From JAPKYZ01 sp033763835 (lineage in GTDB: Bacteria > Acidobacteriota > Terriglobia > Bryobacterales > Bryobacteraceae): a DNA stretch of 64,000 bases. Positions within the stretch are counted from its first letter, which is position 1; the number at the start of each line of letters is the position of its first letter. The stretch covers positions 144,978 through 208,977 of the forward strand of contig JANRJS010000032.1 in NCBI GenBank assembly GCA_033763835.1. Reading direction: 5' to 3'. Positions 14,194 to 22,575 of the stretch are shown here, piece after piece. The notes beneath the pieces are model-generated. The model made no database searches, was not told the DNA's origin, and saw only the letters and a program-made list of their open reading frames with translations. The position numbers and the translations under genes are program-made.

Positions 14194-15459
14194 ATGCTGC
14201 TCCTTGCGTTGGCACTGCAACTCGCGCCGCCGCAGGAGATTCGCGAGTTTCCGATCGCGACGCTTAACGTCGAAGGCAACGAGAGATACTCGACCGCCGC
14301 GATTCTCGAGGCCGCGGGCTTGAAGGCCGGGCAGATGGCGTCGAAGCCGCTGTTTGAAGCCGCGCGCGACCGCTTGCTCGCCACCGGCGTTTTCGACAGC
14401 GTGGGGTACCGCTACTTCAACGCGAGCGACGGCAAGAGCTACGACGCGGTGTTCCAGATTGTCGAGGCGACACCGGTTTACGGCTACCGTTTCGACGAGT
14501 TACCGGCGGATCTCGAGGCGTTTGTCAAGAGCCGCGATCCGCTGTTCGCCAAGGCGATTCCCCCGACGAAACCGAAGGTCGATTTGTGGTTGTCGCTGAT
14601 CGAAGAGAAGACCGGCGCGAAGGCGGTGGCGAAAGTCGAGCCGGACAACGTGCCGGACCGTTTGCTGATCGTCTTCCGGCCCGCAGGCGCTTCGGCGGTC
14701 GTCGCCGAAGTACGCTTTCAAGGCAACGAGGCCCTTCCCCAAACCGTGCTGCGGCCGGCGATCGCGGGCGTGGCCGTGGGCGTTCCGTATAACGAGGCGC
14801 AGTTCCGGCAGTTGCTCGATTCTTCCGTAAAGCCTTTGTACGAGGAACGCGGGCGGCTGCGTGTGCGCTTTCCGAAAATCGAGACGAAGCGTTCGACGGA
14901 AGTGAACGGATTGGATGTTCTGGTGACGGTGGAGGAAGGACTGGTCTATACGCTGGCCGACGTTCGTTTGCAGGGGCCGCCGGGCTTGCCTGGGCAGGAT
15001 TTACTGCGCGCCGCCGATTTTCGTGTGAACGACGTAGCGAACATGAAGTCGATCGGCCAAGCCGTGGAACGCATGCGCCAGTATTTGCGGCGGCAGGGCT
15101 TTATCGGCGCGGTAGCGACCCCCGAGCGGCGCATCGACGACGGGAAACGGACGCTCGATTTATTAGTCGCCGTCGATCCCGGAGCGCAGTACAAGTTCCG
15201 GTCCGTGACGATCGAGGGGTTGGACATTCAGTCGGAACCGGTGGTGCGCAAGATGTGGGGGATGAAGGAGGGCGAACCCTTCAATCCCGACTATCCGGAC
15301 GTGTTTCTAAGGCGGATTCGCGACGAACAGATGTTCGACAACTTGGGGGAAACGCGGTCGGCGGTGAAGATCGACAGCGCCGGTAAACTGATTGATGTGA
15401 CGCTGTTTTTCGGCGGCGCGGCGAAGCAAAAGAGCATCTTGAAATCCACGAATCCCTAA
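14194..15459 (+). CDS. POTRA-domain protein without a beta-barrel
   Basis: A 421-residue exported protein with a short hydrophobic N-terminus (LLLALALQLAPP). At least three POTRA-like repeats can be seen: IATLNVEGNERYSTAAIL (24-41), VAEVRFQGNEALPQTVL (about 170-187) and FRSVTIEGLDIQSEPVV near residue 342, with a fourth possible around YTLADVRLQGPPG. BamA/TamA-family proteins carry such repeats ahead of a C-terminal outer-membrane barrel of about 350 residues. Here the chain ends at KSTNP right after the last repeat, so no barrel is present. It may be a periplasmic accessory of outer-membrane assembly. It lies 3 bases after mqnE, in the same operon. Confidence 0.75.
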   Translation: MLLLALALQLAPPQEIREFPIATLNVEGNERYSTAAILEAAGLKAGQMASKPLFEAARDRLLATGVFDSVGYRYFNASDGKSYDAVFQIVEATPVYGYRFDELPADLEAFVKSRDPLFAKAIPPTKPKVDLWLSLIEEKTGAKAVAKVEPDNVPDRLLIVFRPAGASAVVAEVRFQGNEALPQTVLRPAIAGVAVGVPYNEAQFRQLLDSSVKPLYEERGRLRVRFPKIETKRSTEVNGLDVLVTVEEGLVYTLADVRLQGPPGLPGQDLLRAADFRVNDVANMKSIGQAVERMRQYLRRQGFIGAVATPERRIDDGKRTLDLLVAVDPGAQYKFRSVTIEGLDIQSEPVVRKMWGMKEGEPFNPDYPDVFLRRIRDEQMFDNLGETRSAVKIDSAGKLIDVTLFFGGAAKQKSILKSTNP

Positions 15460-15491
15460 TCCGTGCGCGCGGCGGTTCGATAAGAACGATT

Positions 15492-15506
15492 CGGAGAGGT
15501 TCTCCG
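15492..15506. repeat. short inverted repeat upstream of a histidine kinase gene
   Basis: CGGAGA and TCTCCG flank a 3-base centre, 10 bp before the ATG at 15517. It could be an operator or a small hairpin. The GGAGAGG within it is too far from the start to be a normal ribosome-binding site. Confidence 0.3.
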
Positions 15507-15516
15507 GCCGTACTCG

Positions 15517-18003
15517 ATGGATCGCCTGTTCGCCTTCCTCAACACGAGGCTACGCCACCCGATTATCGTCGTCGGCGTGTGTGGATTGGCCGTGTCACTG
15601 GCGGTGTGCATGGGGATGCGGCAGTCTGAGCGCCAAGCGAAGTTCGAGACCTATGGGCGCGCGATACGCAACCGGGTGACGTCGATCGAGCGGGAGGCGC
15701 TGCAATCCTACGCGCTTCTCGACAGCGTGTCGCGAGCGCTCGATTCGCTAGACGCCGCGACGGCGCAACACCAGTTTGCGGAACGGGCGTGCCCATTCGC
15801 GCCCGCGGCTCGCGTCCGGCTGATCGGGTTCGCGCCCAAGTTGGAGACCGATTTCGAACTCGTCGATTGCGAAACGGGCGGCAAAGCGACCGTTCCGCTC
15901 CGGCCGGAATGGATTGCGGCGGTGGAAGCTAGGTCGAAGAAAGGCGCACCGGCGGCCACACCGCGAATCGAACTGACGCTCGGCGGAAAAGCGTCCGGCG
16001 TCTCGCTCGCGATCAAGCGAACGTCTTTGGGTTGGGTGGCCGTCGCGGTGGATCACGAGGCGCTACTCGAGCGTTCGACGCAGGTGTTCCATAGCTACAG
16101 CGTGCATGTGGGGCTGATCGACGCGACGCCTGGCCGCGCGGAAACGCCGCTGGCGTTCCTGAAATCGCGCAAGGAACCGCATCTCGAAGCCTCGCCGGCG
16201 GCCACGGCCGGGGAAGCGCGCCAAAGACCGGGTTCCGTCAGCGGCGAGATTCGTCTGCCGGGCGGCGAGGTTTGGATTTGCTACGGACTGCCGGGAACGG
16301 GACTGCTGACACCCCTGGCGCAAACCGGGCTCGGCGCGTTGATCGGCGGATGGACGACCACCGGGATGCTGATGTTCTATCTGCGGTCCTCGCGGGAACG
16401 CCGCCGGCAAATCGAGCGATTGGTGGAAGAGCGCACCCGCGAACTGGCCGACACTCGGGACAAGGCCCTGGAAGCGGTGCGGGCGAAATCGCAGTTTCTC
16501 GCCACCATGAGCCACGAAATCCGGACGCCGATGAACGGTGTGATCGGACTGGCGGAGTTGCTGGCGGCGACGCCGCTCGACCAGAGCCAACAGGATTTGC
16601 TGACCAATCTGCGGGGCAGCGCGCAGAGTCTGCTCGAGGTAGTGAACGATATTCTCGACCTCTCGAAGATCGAAGCGGGCAAATTCTCCATGGCCGAGGA
16701 ACGGTTCGCGCTGGCGGATTCGCTCGACCGGGCCGTGCAACTGTTCGCGGTGATCGCCCGGCAGAAGGGCGTCGATCTCTCCTATCATGTACCGGACGAA
16801 GCTTGCCTCACCGCCGTCGGCGACGCGGGACGGCTGGGGCAGGTGCTGTCGAATTTGATCGGCAACGCCGTGAAGTTTACCGATTCCGGCTGGGTTTGGG
16901 TGGAAACGGAAACACTGAGGGTCACGCCCGGCGAAGCGTACTTGCGGTTCTCGGTACACGACACGGGCATGGGCATCGACGCCGAGACTCGCGCGCGGCT
17001 GTTCCAACCTTTCTACCAGGCCGATGCCACTTCGGCGCGTAAATACGGGGGTACGGGACTGGGGCTCGCGATTTCCCGGCAGTTGGTCAAGATGATGGGC
17101 GGCGAGATCGGAGTGGAAAGCGAGCCCGGGCGCGGCAGCAAGTTCTGGTTTACGGTGCGGCTTACCGATCCCGAATCCGACGCCGAGGCCCGGCGCGCGC
17201 CCGCGGGAATCGAAAATCTGCGCGTGGCGTTGATCGGCGAAAGCGGCGCGGTCTGCGCGGCGGACCGGTATCTGGAAATTTGGGGAATCGCCGTTCACCG
17301 GTTCGCCGATTGCTCGGAGGCGGCGGCCTACTTCCATAACCGGCTGCCGTCGATGGACGCTCGCGAGCGGTGGATCGCGATCGTGGACGTGACGCGCGAG
17401 GCGGTGATCGCCACTCGCGCCTATCTACAGGACCTCGACCTGTTCAACGTGCGCCTGGCGTGCATCTCGCCTTCCGGTATGCCGTACAAACTCGAGACGC
17501 CGATGCGGTTCGCGCCCTTGTGGTTACCGGCGCCGATCCGGCGGTCGAGGGTGCTCGAGACGATCGAGCGGATCGTGAATCCGGGCCGGGCGAAAGCCGC
17601 GGCGGCCGAAGAAGCGTTCGAAGCGCAATCGGCCAACTTGCTGCTGGTGGAGGACAATCCCGTAAACCAGAAGGTCGCACTCGGGTTGCTGCGCCGTTTG
17701 GGTTACGAGGCGGACGCGGTGTCGAGTGGGATCGAGGCGCTGGAAGCGGCGCGCGCCGGCAGTTACAGCGCGATCCTGATGGATTGCCAGATGCCCGGCA
17801 TGGACGGGTTCGAGGCCACGGCCGCGATCCGGCGCCTGGACGGGCCGATGTCGCGCGCCCCGATCATCGCGCTGACGGCGAACGCCATGCCCGGCGACCG
17901 CGAGCGGTGTCTGCGGGCGGGGATGGACGATTACATCCCGAAACCCGTGCAAATCGACAAGCTCTCCGAAGTGCTGGAACGGTGGACGCGCGTGGCCGCC
18001 TGA
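15517..18003 (+). CDS. hybrid sensor histidine kinase with two receiver domains
   Basis: An 828-residue membrane sensor. TM1 is at about 15-33 and TM2 at about 268-290; between them is a periplasmic sensor domain of about 230 residues with no family I can name. A coiled linker leads to HisKA with the phospho-accepting H333 (MSHEIRTPMN), then HATPase with N box NLIGNAVKF (446-454), DTGMGID (482-488) and GGTGLGL (511-517). Receiver 1 (about 568-688) is degenerate: it lacks the paired acidic residues after the first strand and reads ALIGESG, with D624 at the likely site. Receiver 2 (about 707-828) is complete with VEDN, D756 in LMDCQMPGMDG and K in YIPKP. Phosphorelay to a separate HPt protein is likely. 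No partner regulator is adjacent. Confidence 0.9.
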   Translation: MDRLFAFLNTRLRHPIIVVGVCGLAVSLAVCMGMRQSERQAKFETYGRAIRNRVTSIEREALQSYALLDSVSRALDSLDAATAQHQFAERACPFAPAARVRLIGFAPKLETDFELVDCETGGKATVPLRPEWIAAVEARSKKGAPAATPRIELTLGGKASGVSLAIKRTSLGWVAVAVDHEALLERSTQVFHSYSVHVGLIDATPGRAETPLAFLKSRKEPHLEASPAATAGEARQRPGSVSGEIRLPGGEVWICYGLPGTGLLTPLAQTGLGALIGGWTTTGMLMFYLRSSRERRRQIERLVEERTRELADTRDKALEAVRAKSQFLATMSHEIRTPMNGVIGLAELLAATPLDQSQQDLLTNLRGSAQSLLEVVNDILDLSKIEAGKFSMAEERFALADSLDRAVQLFAVIARQKGVDLSYHVPDEACLTAVGDAGRLGQVLSNLIGNAVKFTDSGWVWVETETLRVTPGEAYLRFSVHDTGMGIDAETRARLFQPFYQADATSARKYGGTGLGLAISRQLVKMMGGEIGVESEPGRGSKFWFTVRLTDPESDAEARRAPAGIENLRVALIGESGAVCAADRYLEIWGIAVHRFADCSEAAAYFHNRLPSMDARERWIAIVDVTREAVIATRAYLQDLDLFNVRLACISPSGMPYKLETPMRFAPLWLPAPIRRSRVLETIERIVNPGRAKAAAAEEAFEAQSANLLLVEDNPVNQKVALGLLRRLGYEADAVSSGIEALEAARAGSYSAILMDCQMPGMDGFEATAAIRRLDGPMSRAPIIALTANAMPGDRERCLRAGMDDYIPKPVQIDKLSEVLERWTRVAA

Positions 18004-18017
18004 CGAGCCTCGCGTGA

Positions 18018-18023
18018 TATTCT
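18018..18023 (+). promoter_or_regulatory. -10 box (TATTCT) of the scpA operon
   Basis: TATTCT ends 9 nt before the scpA GTG at 18033, which would leave a leader of only a few bases. Confidence 0.4.
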
Positions 18024-18032
18024 CAACAAGTA

Positions 18033-18833
18033 GTGCCTGCCGCTTCCGAAGCGCCCCTGAGCTTCCATCTCGAACAATACGACGGCCCTCTCGATCTGTT
18101 GCTGGATTTGATTCGTAAGCAGAAGATCGACATCTACGACATCCCCATCGCGAAGATCACCGAGCAGTATTCGGCGTACATGGCGCAGGCCGCCGAGTTG
18201 GATATCGAGCTTTCGGGCGAATTCGTTTATATGGCGGCGACGCTGATCCATATCAAGTCGAGAATGCTGTTGCCGCGCGATCCGGAACTCGAAAAGATCG
18301 CGCCCGAGGGGGATCCGCGCCGGGAGTTGGTGGACCGTCTGCTGGAACACCAGCGCTTCAAAGACGCGGCGGAGATGCTGCAGCAGAAGCGGATGATCGA
18401 GGAAGCGGTGTGGTCGAATCCGCAGATCGAGCGGTTTCTCGAAGAGAGCGAAGAGCCGGGCCTCGACGTGACGTTGTTCGACTTGGTGCGGACGTTCGAG
18501 ACCGTGCTGGAGCGGCTGAAGAATCGCCCGGTCTACTCGGTGGACCGCGAGGACGTGACGGTGCCGGACATGATCGTGCATTTGCGCGACGTGCTCTCGC
18601 GCGCGCCGCGTTCGGAGCGCATTTCGGCGGCGGGACTGTTCGAACGCGCAAGGTCCCGGCGGGCGATGATCTGCCTGTTTCTCGCGATCCTCGAACTGGT
18701 GAAGCGGCAAGCGGTGGAGCTCAAGCAGAGCGAAGCGTTCGGCGATATCGATTTACGGCGCGCCTCGGGTTTCGAACAGGCGTTCGAGACCGAAACCGAA
18801 ATGGCGGCGGCCACGGAAGAAGAATACCGATAG
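18033..18833 (+). CDS. scpA: segregation and condensation protein A
   Basis: ScpA is the kleisin subunit that bridges SMC heads in bacterial condensin. The 266-residue protein opens with SFHLEQYDGPLDLLLDLIRK, IDIYDIPIAKITEQY and EFVYMAATLIHIKSRMLLP, the near-invariant N-terminal SMC-neck-binding domain. The middle is acidic and variable. The C-terminal winged helix (about 195-245) includes RAMICLFLAILELVKRQAVEL and binds the SMC cap. GTG start. It is followed 3 bases later by scpB, the standard pairing. Confidence 0.95.
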   Translation: MPAASEAPLSFHLEQYDGPLDLLLDLIRKQKIDIYDIPIAKITEQYSAYMAQAAELDIELSGEFVYMAATLIHIKSRMLLPRDPELEKIAPEGDPRRELVDRLLEHQRFKDAAEMLQQKRMIEEAVWSNPQIERFLEESEEPGLDVTLFDLVRTFETVLERLKNRPVYSVDREDVTVPDMIVHLRDVLSRAPRSERISAAGLFERARSRRAMICLFLAILELVKRQAVELKQSEAFGDIDLRRASGFEQAFETETEMAAATEEEYR

Positions 18834-18836
18834 TCC

Positions 18837-19544
18837 ATGGAAGAGACGGTTATGGAAGCGCCCTACCTTGTTGCGGCGGACGTTACGGCGGACGCGACGG
18901 CGAACGGGGCGACGGAAGGACAATCCGATCCTGCGCGGAAGGCGCTCCTCGAGGCGATTATCTACGTCACCGACGAACCTTTGTCGGCGGCGCAGATCGC
19001 GGAAGCGTTGAACGTTCCGCTGGAGACGGTGGCCCCGATTCTGGCGGAGTTGGTGGCGGAATACTCACAGCCCAGCCGTGGGTTGAGCGTGCGCGAGGTA
19101 GCGGGCGGCTACCAGATGTCCACCAAACCGGAGCATCACGAGGCGATTCGCGCGTTCGTCAAAAATCTGAAGCCGGCGTTTAAGCTGTCGCTCGCGGCGC
19201 TCGAGACGCTGGCGGTGATCGCGTATAAGCAGCCGATCACGGCTCCGGAAATCATGGAGATTCGCGGCGTGCAAGGGGCGGGCGTGCTGAAAACGCTGCT
19301 GGACCGCAAGCTGATCGCGACCTCGGGACGCAAGGCGGTGATCGGCAAACCGATCCTGTACAAGACGACGAAAGAGTTTCTGCTGCAATTCGGTTTGAAA
19401 GACGTGAGCGAGTTGCCGACGCTCAAAGAGTTCGAGGAATTGCGGCGCTTGGCCGTGAGCGACGAAGAAGTGTTGGGTTCGCAACCGCCCGCCGCCGCGT
19501 CCTCAGCGCCCGGAGATCCGGTAGAAGCGGCTCCCGATGCCTGA
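18837..19544 (+). CDS. scpB: segregation and condensation protein B
   Basis: ScpB dimers bind the centre of ScpA and regulate the SMC complex. The 235-residue protein has an Ala-rich N-terminal leader (1-30), then two winged helices: KALLEAIIYVTDEPLSAAQI with RGLSVREVAGGYQMSTKPEH, and LSLAALETLAVIAYKQPITAPEIMEIRGV, which is the family's most conserved stretch (positions about 115-145). The C-terminal tail is Pro/Ala-rich and probably disordered. The stop overlaps the start of the pseudouridine synthase gene by 8 nt. Confidence 0.95.
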   Translation: MEETVMEAPYLVAADVTADATANGATEGQSDPARKALLEAIIYVTDEPLSAAQIAEALNVPLETVAPILAELVAEYSQPSRGLSVREVAGGYQMSTKPEHHEAIRAFVKNLKPAFKLSLAALETLAVIAYKQPITAPEIMEIRGVQGAGVLKTLLDRKLIATSGRKAVIGKPILYKTTKEFLLQFGLKDVSELPTLKEFEELRRLAVSDEEVLGSQPPAAASSAPGDPVEAAPDA

Positions 19545-20277
19545 AGAGCGGCTGCAAAAGATCATTTCGCAAGCGGGCGCCGCCAGCCGGCGCGCGGCGG
19601 AAAAGATGATCGCCGAAGGGCGCGTCACCGTAAACGGCGAGATCGTCAGCGAATTGGGATCGAAGGCCGACCTCGATCGCGATCACATCAAGGTGGACGG
19701 CAAGCTGCTGCACCGTCCCAAGCGCTTGTTGTATCTGGCGTTCAACAAACCGGTGTCCGTGGTGACAACGCTGTCCGATCCGCAAGGACGGCACACGATC
19801 GTGCCCTACCTCAAGGGCTTGCGGGAGCGCGTCTATCCGGTAGGGCGATTGGATTACGCGAGCGAAGGGCTGCTGCTGTTGACCAACGACGGCGATCTGG
19901 CGAACGCGATTATGTCCAAGCGGTCGGGGATCGTGAAGACGTACGTCGTAAAGGTGAACGGCGCGCTCACGCCGGAGCAGGAAGAGCGTTTCCGGTCGGG
20001 TGTCGCGGTGGAAGGACAGCGGACGGCTCCGGCGCAACTCAAGCTCATCAAGAACGCGGTCAACCCGTGGTATGAAGTGCAGCTAACCGAGGGGCGGCAG
20101 AATCAAATTCGGCTGATGTTTAAGAATTTCGGGAGGCTTGTCGAGAAGCTGCGACGCGTCAAAATCGCGTTCTTAAAACTCGACGTTCCTCCGGGCGAGT
20201 ACCGGCATCTAACAAGCGAAGAGGTCGCGAAATTCCGGAGGCTGCTGAAGCTTGACGATCCCCGAACTGCTGGCTAA
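19537..20277 (+). CDS. RsuA/RluB-type rRNA pseudouridine synthase
   Basis: This enzyme isomerises a uridine of rRNA to pseudouridine. The N-terminal S4 RNA-binding domain is EERLQKIISQAGAASRRAAEK to about residue 60. The catalytic domain carries the aspartate in PVGRLDYASEGLLLLTNDG, with YLAFNKPVSVVTT before it and QNQIRLMFKNFG with LRRVKIAFLKLD after it. Position after scpA-scpB matches the rluB locus of many bacteria, so 23S rRNA is the likely target. 246 residues is a normal length. Confidence 0.92.
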   Translation: MPEERLQKIISQAGAASRRAAEKMIAEGRVTVNGEIVSELGSKADLDRDHIKVDGKLLHRPKRLLYLAFNKPVSVVTTLSDPQGRHTIVPYLKGLRERVYPVGRLDYASEGLLLLTNDGDLANAIMSKRSGIVKTYVVKVNGALTPEQEERFRSGVAVEGQRTAPAQLKLIKNAVNPWYEVQLTEGRQNQIRLMFKNFGRLVEKLRRVKIAFLKLDVPPGEYRHLTSEEVAKFRRLLKLDDPRTAG

Positions 20278-20644
20278 CTCGAAAACGATCGCCGTCGTAG
20301 GGCTATCGAGCGATCCCCTGCGCCCGAGCTTCGGCGTATCCGAGTATATGCAGAGCGTGGGGTATCGCATTATTCCAGTGAATCCCGCCGAGACGGAAGC
20401 GCTCGGCGAGAAGTCTTACGCGCGAGTGACCGATATTCTCGAACCGGTGGACATCGTCAATGTGTTCCGCAGGCCGAATCAGGTAATGGCGGTTGTCGAG
20501 GATGCGATCGCCAAAGGCGCGAAGGCCGTATGGATGCAGTTGGGCATCGTCAACGAAGAGGCGGCGGCGAAGGCTCGCGCGGCGGGGTTGTTTGTGGTGA
20601 TGGACAAGTGCATCCTGGTGGAGCACAAGAGGCTGCGCGGATAA
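20252..20644 (+). CDS. CoA-binding domain protein (YccU-like)
   Basis: A stand-alone CoA-binding Rossmann domain of 130 residues. The nucleotide loop is KTIAVVGLSSDPLRPS (10-25), followed by YRIIPVNPAE, VDIVNVFRRPN, AVWMQLGIVNEEAAAKARAAG-type sequence and the terminal VVMDKCILVEH. The start is a TTG at 20252, inside the end of the preceding gene; a later start would delete the conserved glycine loop, so the 26-nt overlap is probably real. Function in the cell is not known for this family. Confidence 0.88.
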   Translation: MTIPELLANSKTIAVVGLSSDPLRPSFGVSEYMQSVGYRIIPVNPAETEALGEKSYARVTDILEPVDIVNVFRRPNQVMAVVEDAIAKGAKAVWMQLGIVNEEAAAKARAAGLFVVMDKCILVEHKRLRG

Positions 20645-20677
20645 AATGCACAGGCCGCAGGCCGTTGTGCGCGCCAA

Positions 20678-21601
20678 TCAACGTTGGCCGATACCGCTAG
20701 CGCCGCCGAGGAACGTGAGCACAGCGGGTCCTAGCGTGATCGCGAACAGCACCGGCAGGATGAACAGGATGATCGGAAAGAGCATCTTGATCCCCGCCTT
20801 CGCGATGGCTTCCTCGGCACGCAAGCGGCGGCGGTTCCGAAGGGAATCGGCGTAAACCTTCAAAGCCTGCGAGAGGCTAGTGCCGAATTTCTCGCTTTGC
20901 ACAATCATCGCGGCCAGCGACTTGATGTCCTCGATTCCCGTCCGGCGGACCAGCTGGTTAAACGCCTTCGTGCGCTCCTGCCCCGCCTTCACCTGCATCA
21001 CGACCGTGCCGAACTCGGCGGCGAGTTCCGGGTAGATAAATCGCATTTCTTCGCTAACGCGAAGCATGGCTTGGTCGATCGAGAGTCCGGTGCCGAGGAC
21101 GATTCCGAGCAGGTCCACGGTATCGGGCAAAGCTTCTTGCAGCTTTTGGCGGTAGCGCTTGACTAACCGGTGAAGGATTTGTTTGGGGAGTAAGTAGCCG
21201 AGCAGTCCGGCGGCGACGAGCCCCCCGAAGCGGCTCGTAATCGGATTTTCGCGGCCGAGGTACAGGAACAATCCCACTAACGAAAGGAAGAAAAGAACGT
21301 TGAACAGAACGTAAATGGCGAGCGCCCGGCGATTGCGAATGCCGGCCTGTTTCAATTCGCGCTCGGTATCGTCCAGGTAGTCTTCTCCGCCGGGCACCAG
21401 ACTGACGGCATAGAGTACGCCATTGGAAAATCCGCCGCCGGAGCGGCGGCGAGCGGTGCGCGTGGTGTTCGCCATCGCCGCGGATTGCAAGTCTTCGAGG
21501 CGTTCGGCCAGCGGGTCTTCGCGATTCTCGAATAGTTGCGCACCCGCCCAGACCAGAGTTCCGAGCACGAGAGTCGCGGCGAAGAAGAAAAGTAACAGCA
21601 T
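20678..21601 (-). CDS. tadC: Tad pilus assembly inner-membrane protein TadC
   Basis: The second type II secretion F-domain platform protein of the Tad system; it recruits the TadA ATPase and extrudes pilin. The 307-residue protein has an N-terminal membrane segment (LLLFFFAATLVLGTLVWAG), a helical cytoplasmic stretch, a membrane segment around YVLFNVLFFLSLVGLFLYLG, the T2SSF core (QEALPDTVDLLGIVLGTG, DIKSLAAMIVQSEKFGTSL) and C-terminal helix FPIILFILPVLFAITLGP. The open frame extends upstream through tadB in another register, but ATG 21601, 2 bases after the tadB stop, gives the right length. It is the last gene of the operon. Confidence 0.9.
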   Translation of the reverse strand: MLLLFFFAATLVLGTLVWAGAQLFENREDPLAERLEDLQSAAMANTTRTARRRSGGGFSNGVLYAVSLVPGGEDYLDDTERELKQAGIRNRRALAIYVLFNVLFFLSLVGLFLYLGRENPITSRFGGLVAAGLLGYLLPKQILHRLVKRYRQKLQEALPDTVDLLGIVLGTGLSIDQAMLRVSEEMRFIYPELAAEFGTVVMQVKAGQERTKAFNQLVRRTGIEDIKSLAAMIVQSEKFGTSLSQALKVYADSLRNRRRLRAEEAIAKAGIKMLFPIILFILPVLFAITLGPAVLTFLGGASGIGQR

Positions 21602-21603
21602 CG

Positions 21604-22575
21604 CTAGAACTTGGGACTCGCCATTTTCCGGATCACGAGGATTCCGATTATCTCCGAAACGATCGCGTAGGTGAGGATCGTTTTGCCGCGTTCGTCTTTG
21701 TACAGAATTTCGATGAACTCGGGCTTCAGCGCCCAGAATCCCAACCCGACGACGATGGGCATGGAACACAGCAGGGCCGCCGACAAACGCTGCTGCGCGG
21801 TGCCGGCTTTGAGCTTCGCCGCGAGATTCAAACGCTCGCGAATGAGCAGCGCCAGATTCTCGAGCATCTCCACCATATTCGCGCCGGTTTGCCGCTGCAG
21901 AATCAGGCCGGTGATGAAGAACTTCAGGTCGATGATCGGGACGCGTTGCCCCAGGCGATGCAGCGCCTGCTCCGTCTGCGAGCCGAGCGCGAGCTCTTCC
22001 ATCACCTTCTTGAACTCCATGCGCACGGGGTCCAGCGTTTCGCTCGCGATGGTCTCCAGTCCCGATTGCAAATTGTGCCCCGCCTTCATCGACCGGTTGA
22101 ACAGGTCGATCGCGTCGGGCAGCAACTGCTCGAACCGGGCCAGGCGCTTCGCGCGCTGCCAGCGGATGTAGGCGATGGGAATCCAGGCGGCGAGAGCGGC
22201 GATCACAAGTTGGATCGACAGAATGTTTAGGCCGAACGCTCCGAGGATCAGGAATACGAAGAGCCCGGCGCCGAGGGAGAGCGCCAGGACGCTCGACGCC
22301 TTGTAGCGGAGGTTCGCTTGGTCGATCTGTTCCTGCAGCTTGTCGAGCGCACCGAACAGCGAGAAGAAGCCGCTCAAGAAATCGAACCGGCCTTGTTCGG
22401 GGCGGCGTACCAGATCCCCGCCGAATCCTCGTGCGACCGAGCCCGGCCGGGTTCGCAACTCCCGTAAACGGCGGCCTAGAGAATCGGCGGTCTCTCGTTT
22501 CGGCGTCACCCAAACGAGGTAACCCGCGCCGAGGAACGCGCCGAGGAAGATGAGGAACGCGGTGAAGAAGAACAT
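21604..22575 (-). CDS. tadB: Tad pilus assembly inner-membrane protein TadB
   Basis: A 323-residue T2SSF platform protein that pairs with TadC. Membrane segments are at 3-24, about 95-140 and near the C-terminus. The F domain contains LLPDAIDLFNRSMKAGHNLQ, LALGSQTEQALHRLGQRVP, DLKFFITGLILQRQTGANM and LKAGTAQQRLSAALL. Start ATG overlaps the stop of the ATPase gene in a TGATG arrangement, indicating reinitiation. Confidence 0.9.
   Translation of the reverse strand: MFFFTAFLIFLGAFLGAGYLVWVTPKRETADSLGRRLRELRTRPGSVARGFGGDLVRRPEQGRFDFLSGFFSLFGALDKLQEQIDQANLRYKASSVLALSLGAGLFVFLILGAFGLNILSIQLVIAALAAWIPIAYIRWQRAKRLARFEQLLPDAIDLFNRSMKAGHNLQSGLETIASETLDPVRMEFKKVMEELALGSQTEQALHRLGQRVPIIDLKFFITGLILQRQTGANMVEMLENLALLIRERLNLAAKLKAGTAQQRLSAALLCSMPIVVGLGFWALKPEFIEILYKDERGKTILTYAIVSEIIGILVIRKMASPKF

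Noticed and set aside
16063..17337. 424-codon minus-strand frame opposite the first hybrid kinase
   Set aside because: The plus frame has all kinase motifs; the minus frame is Arg/Pro-rich noise.
20678..22513. apparent 611-residue fusion frame over tadC and part of tadB
   Set aside because: Only the part after ATG 21601 is TadC. The upstream portion is tadB read in the wrong frame (Arg/Pro/Ala-rich).
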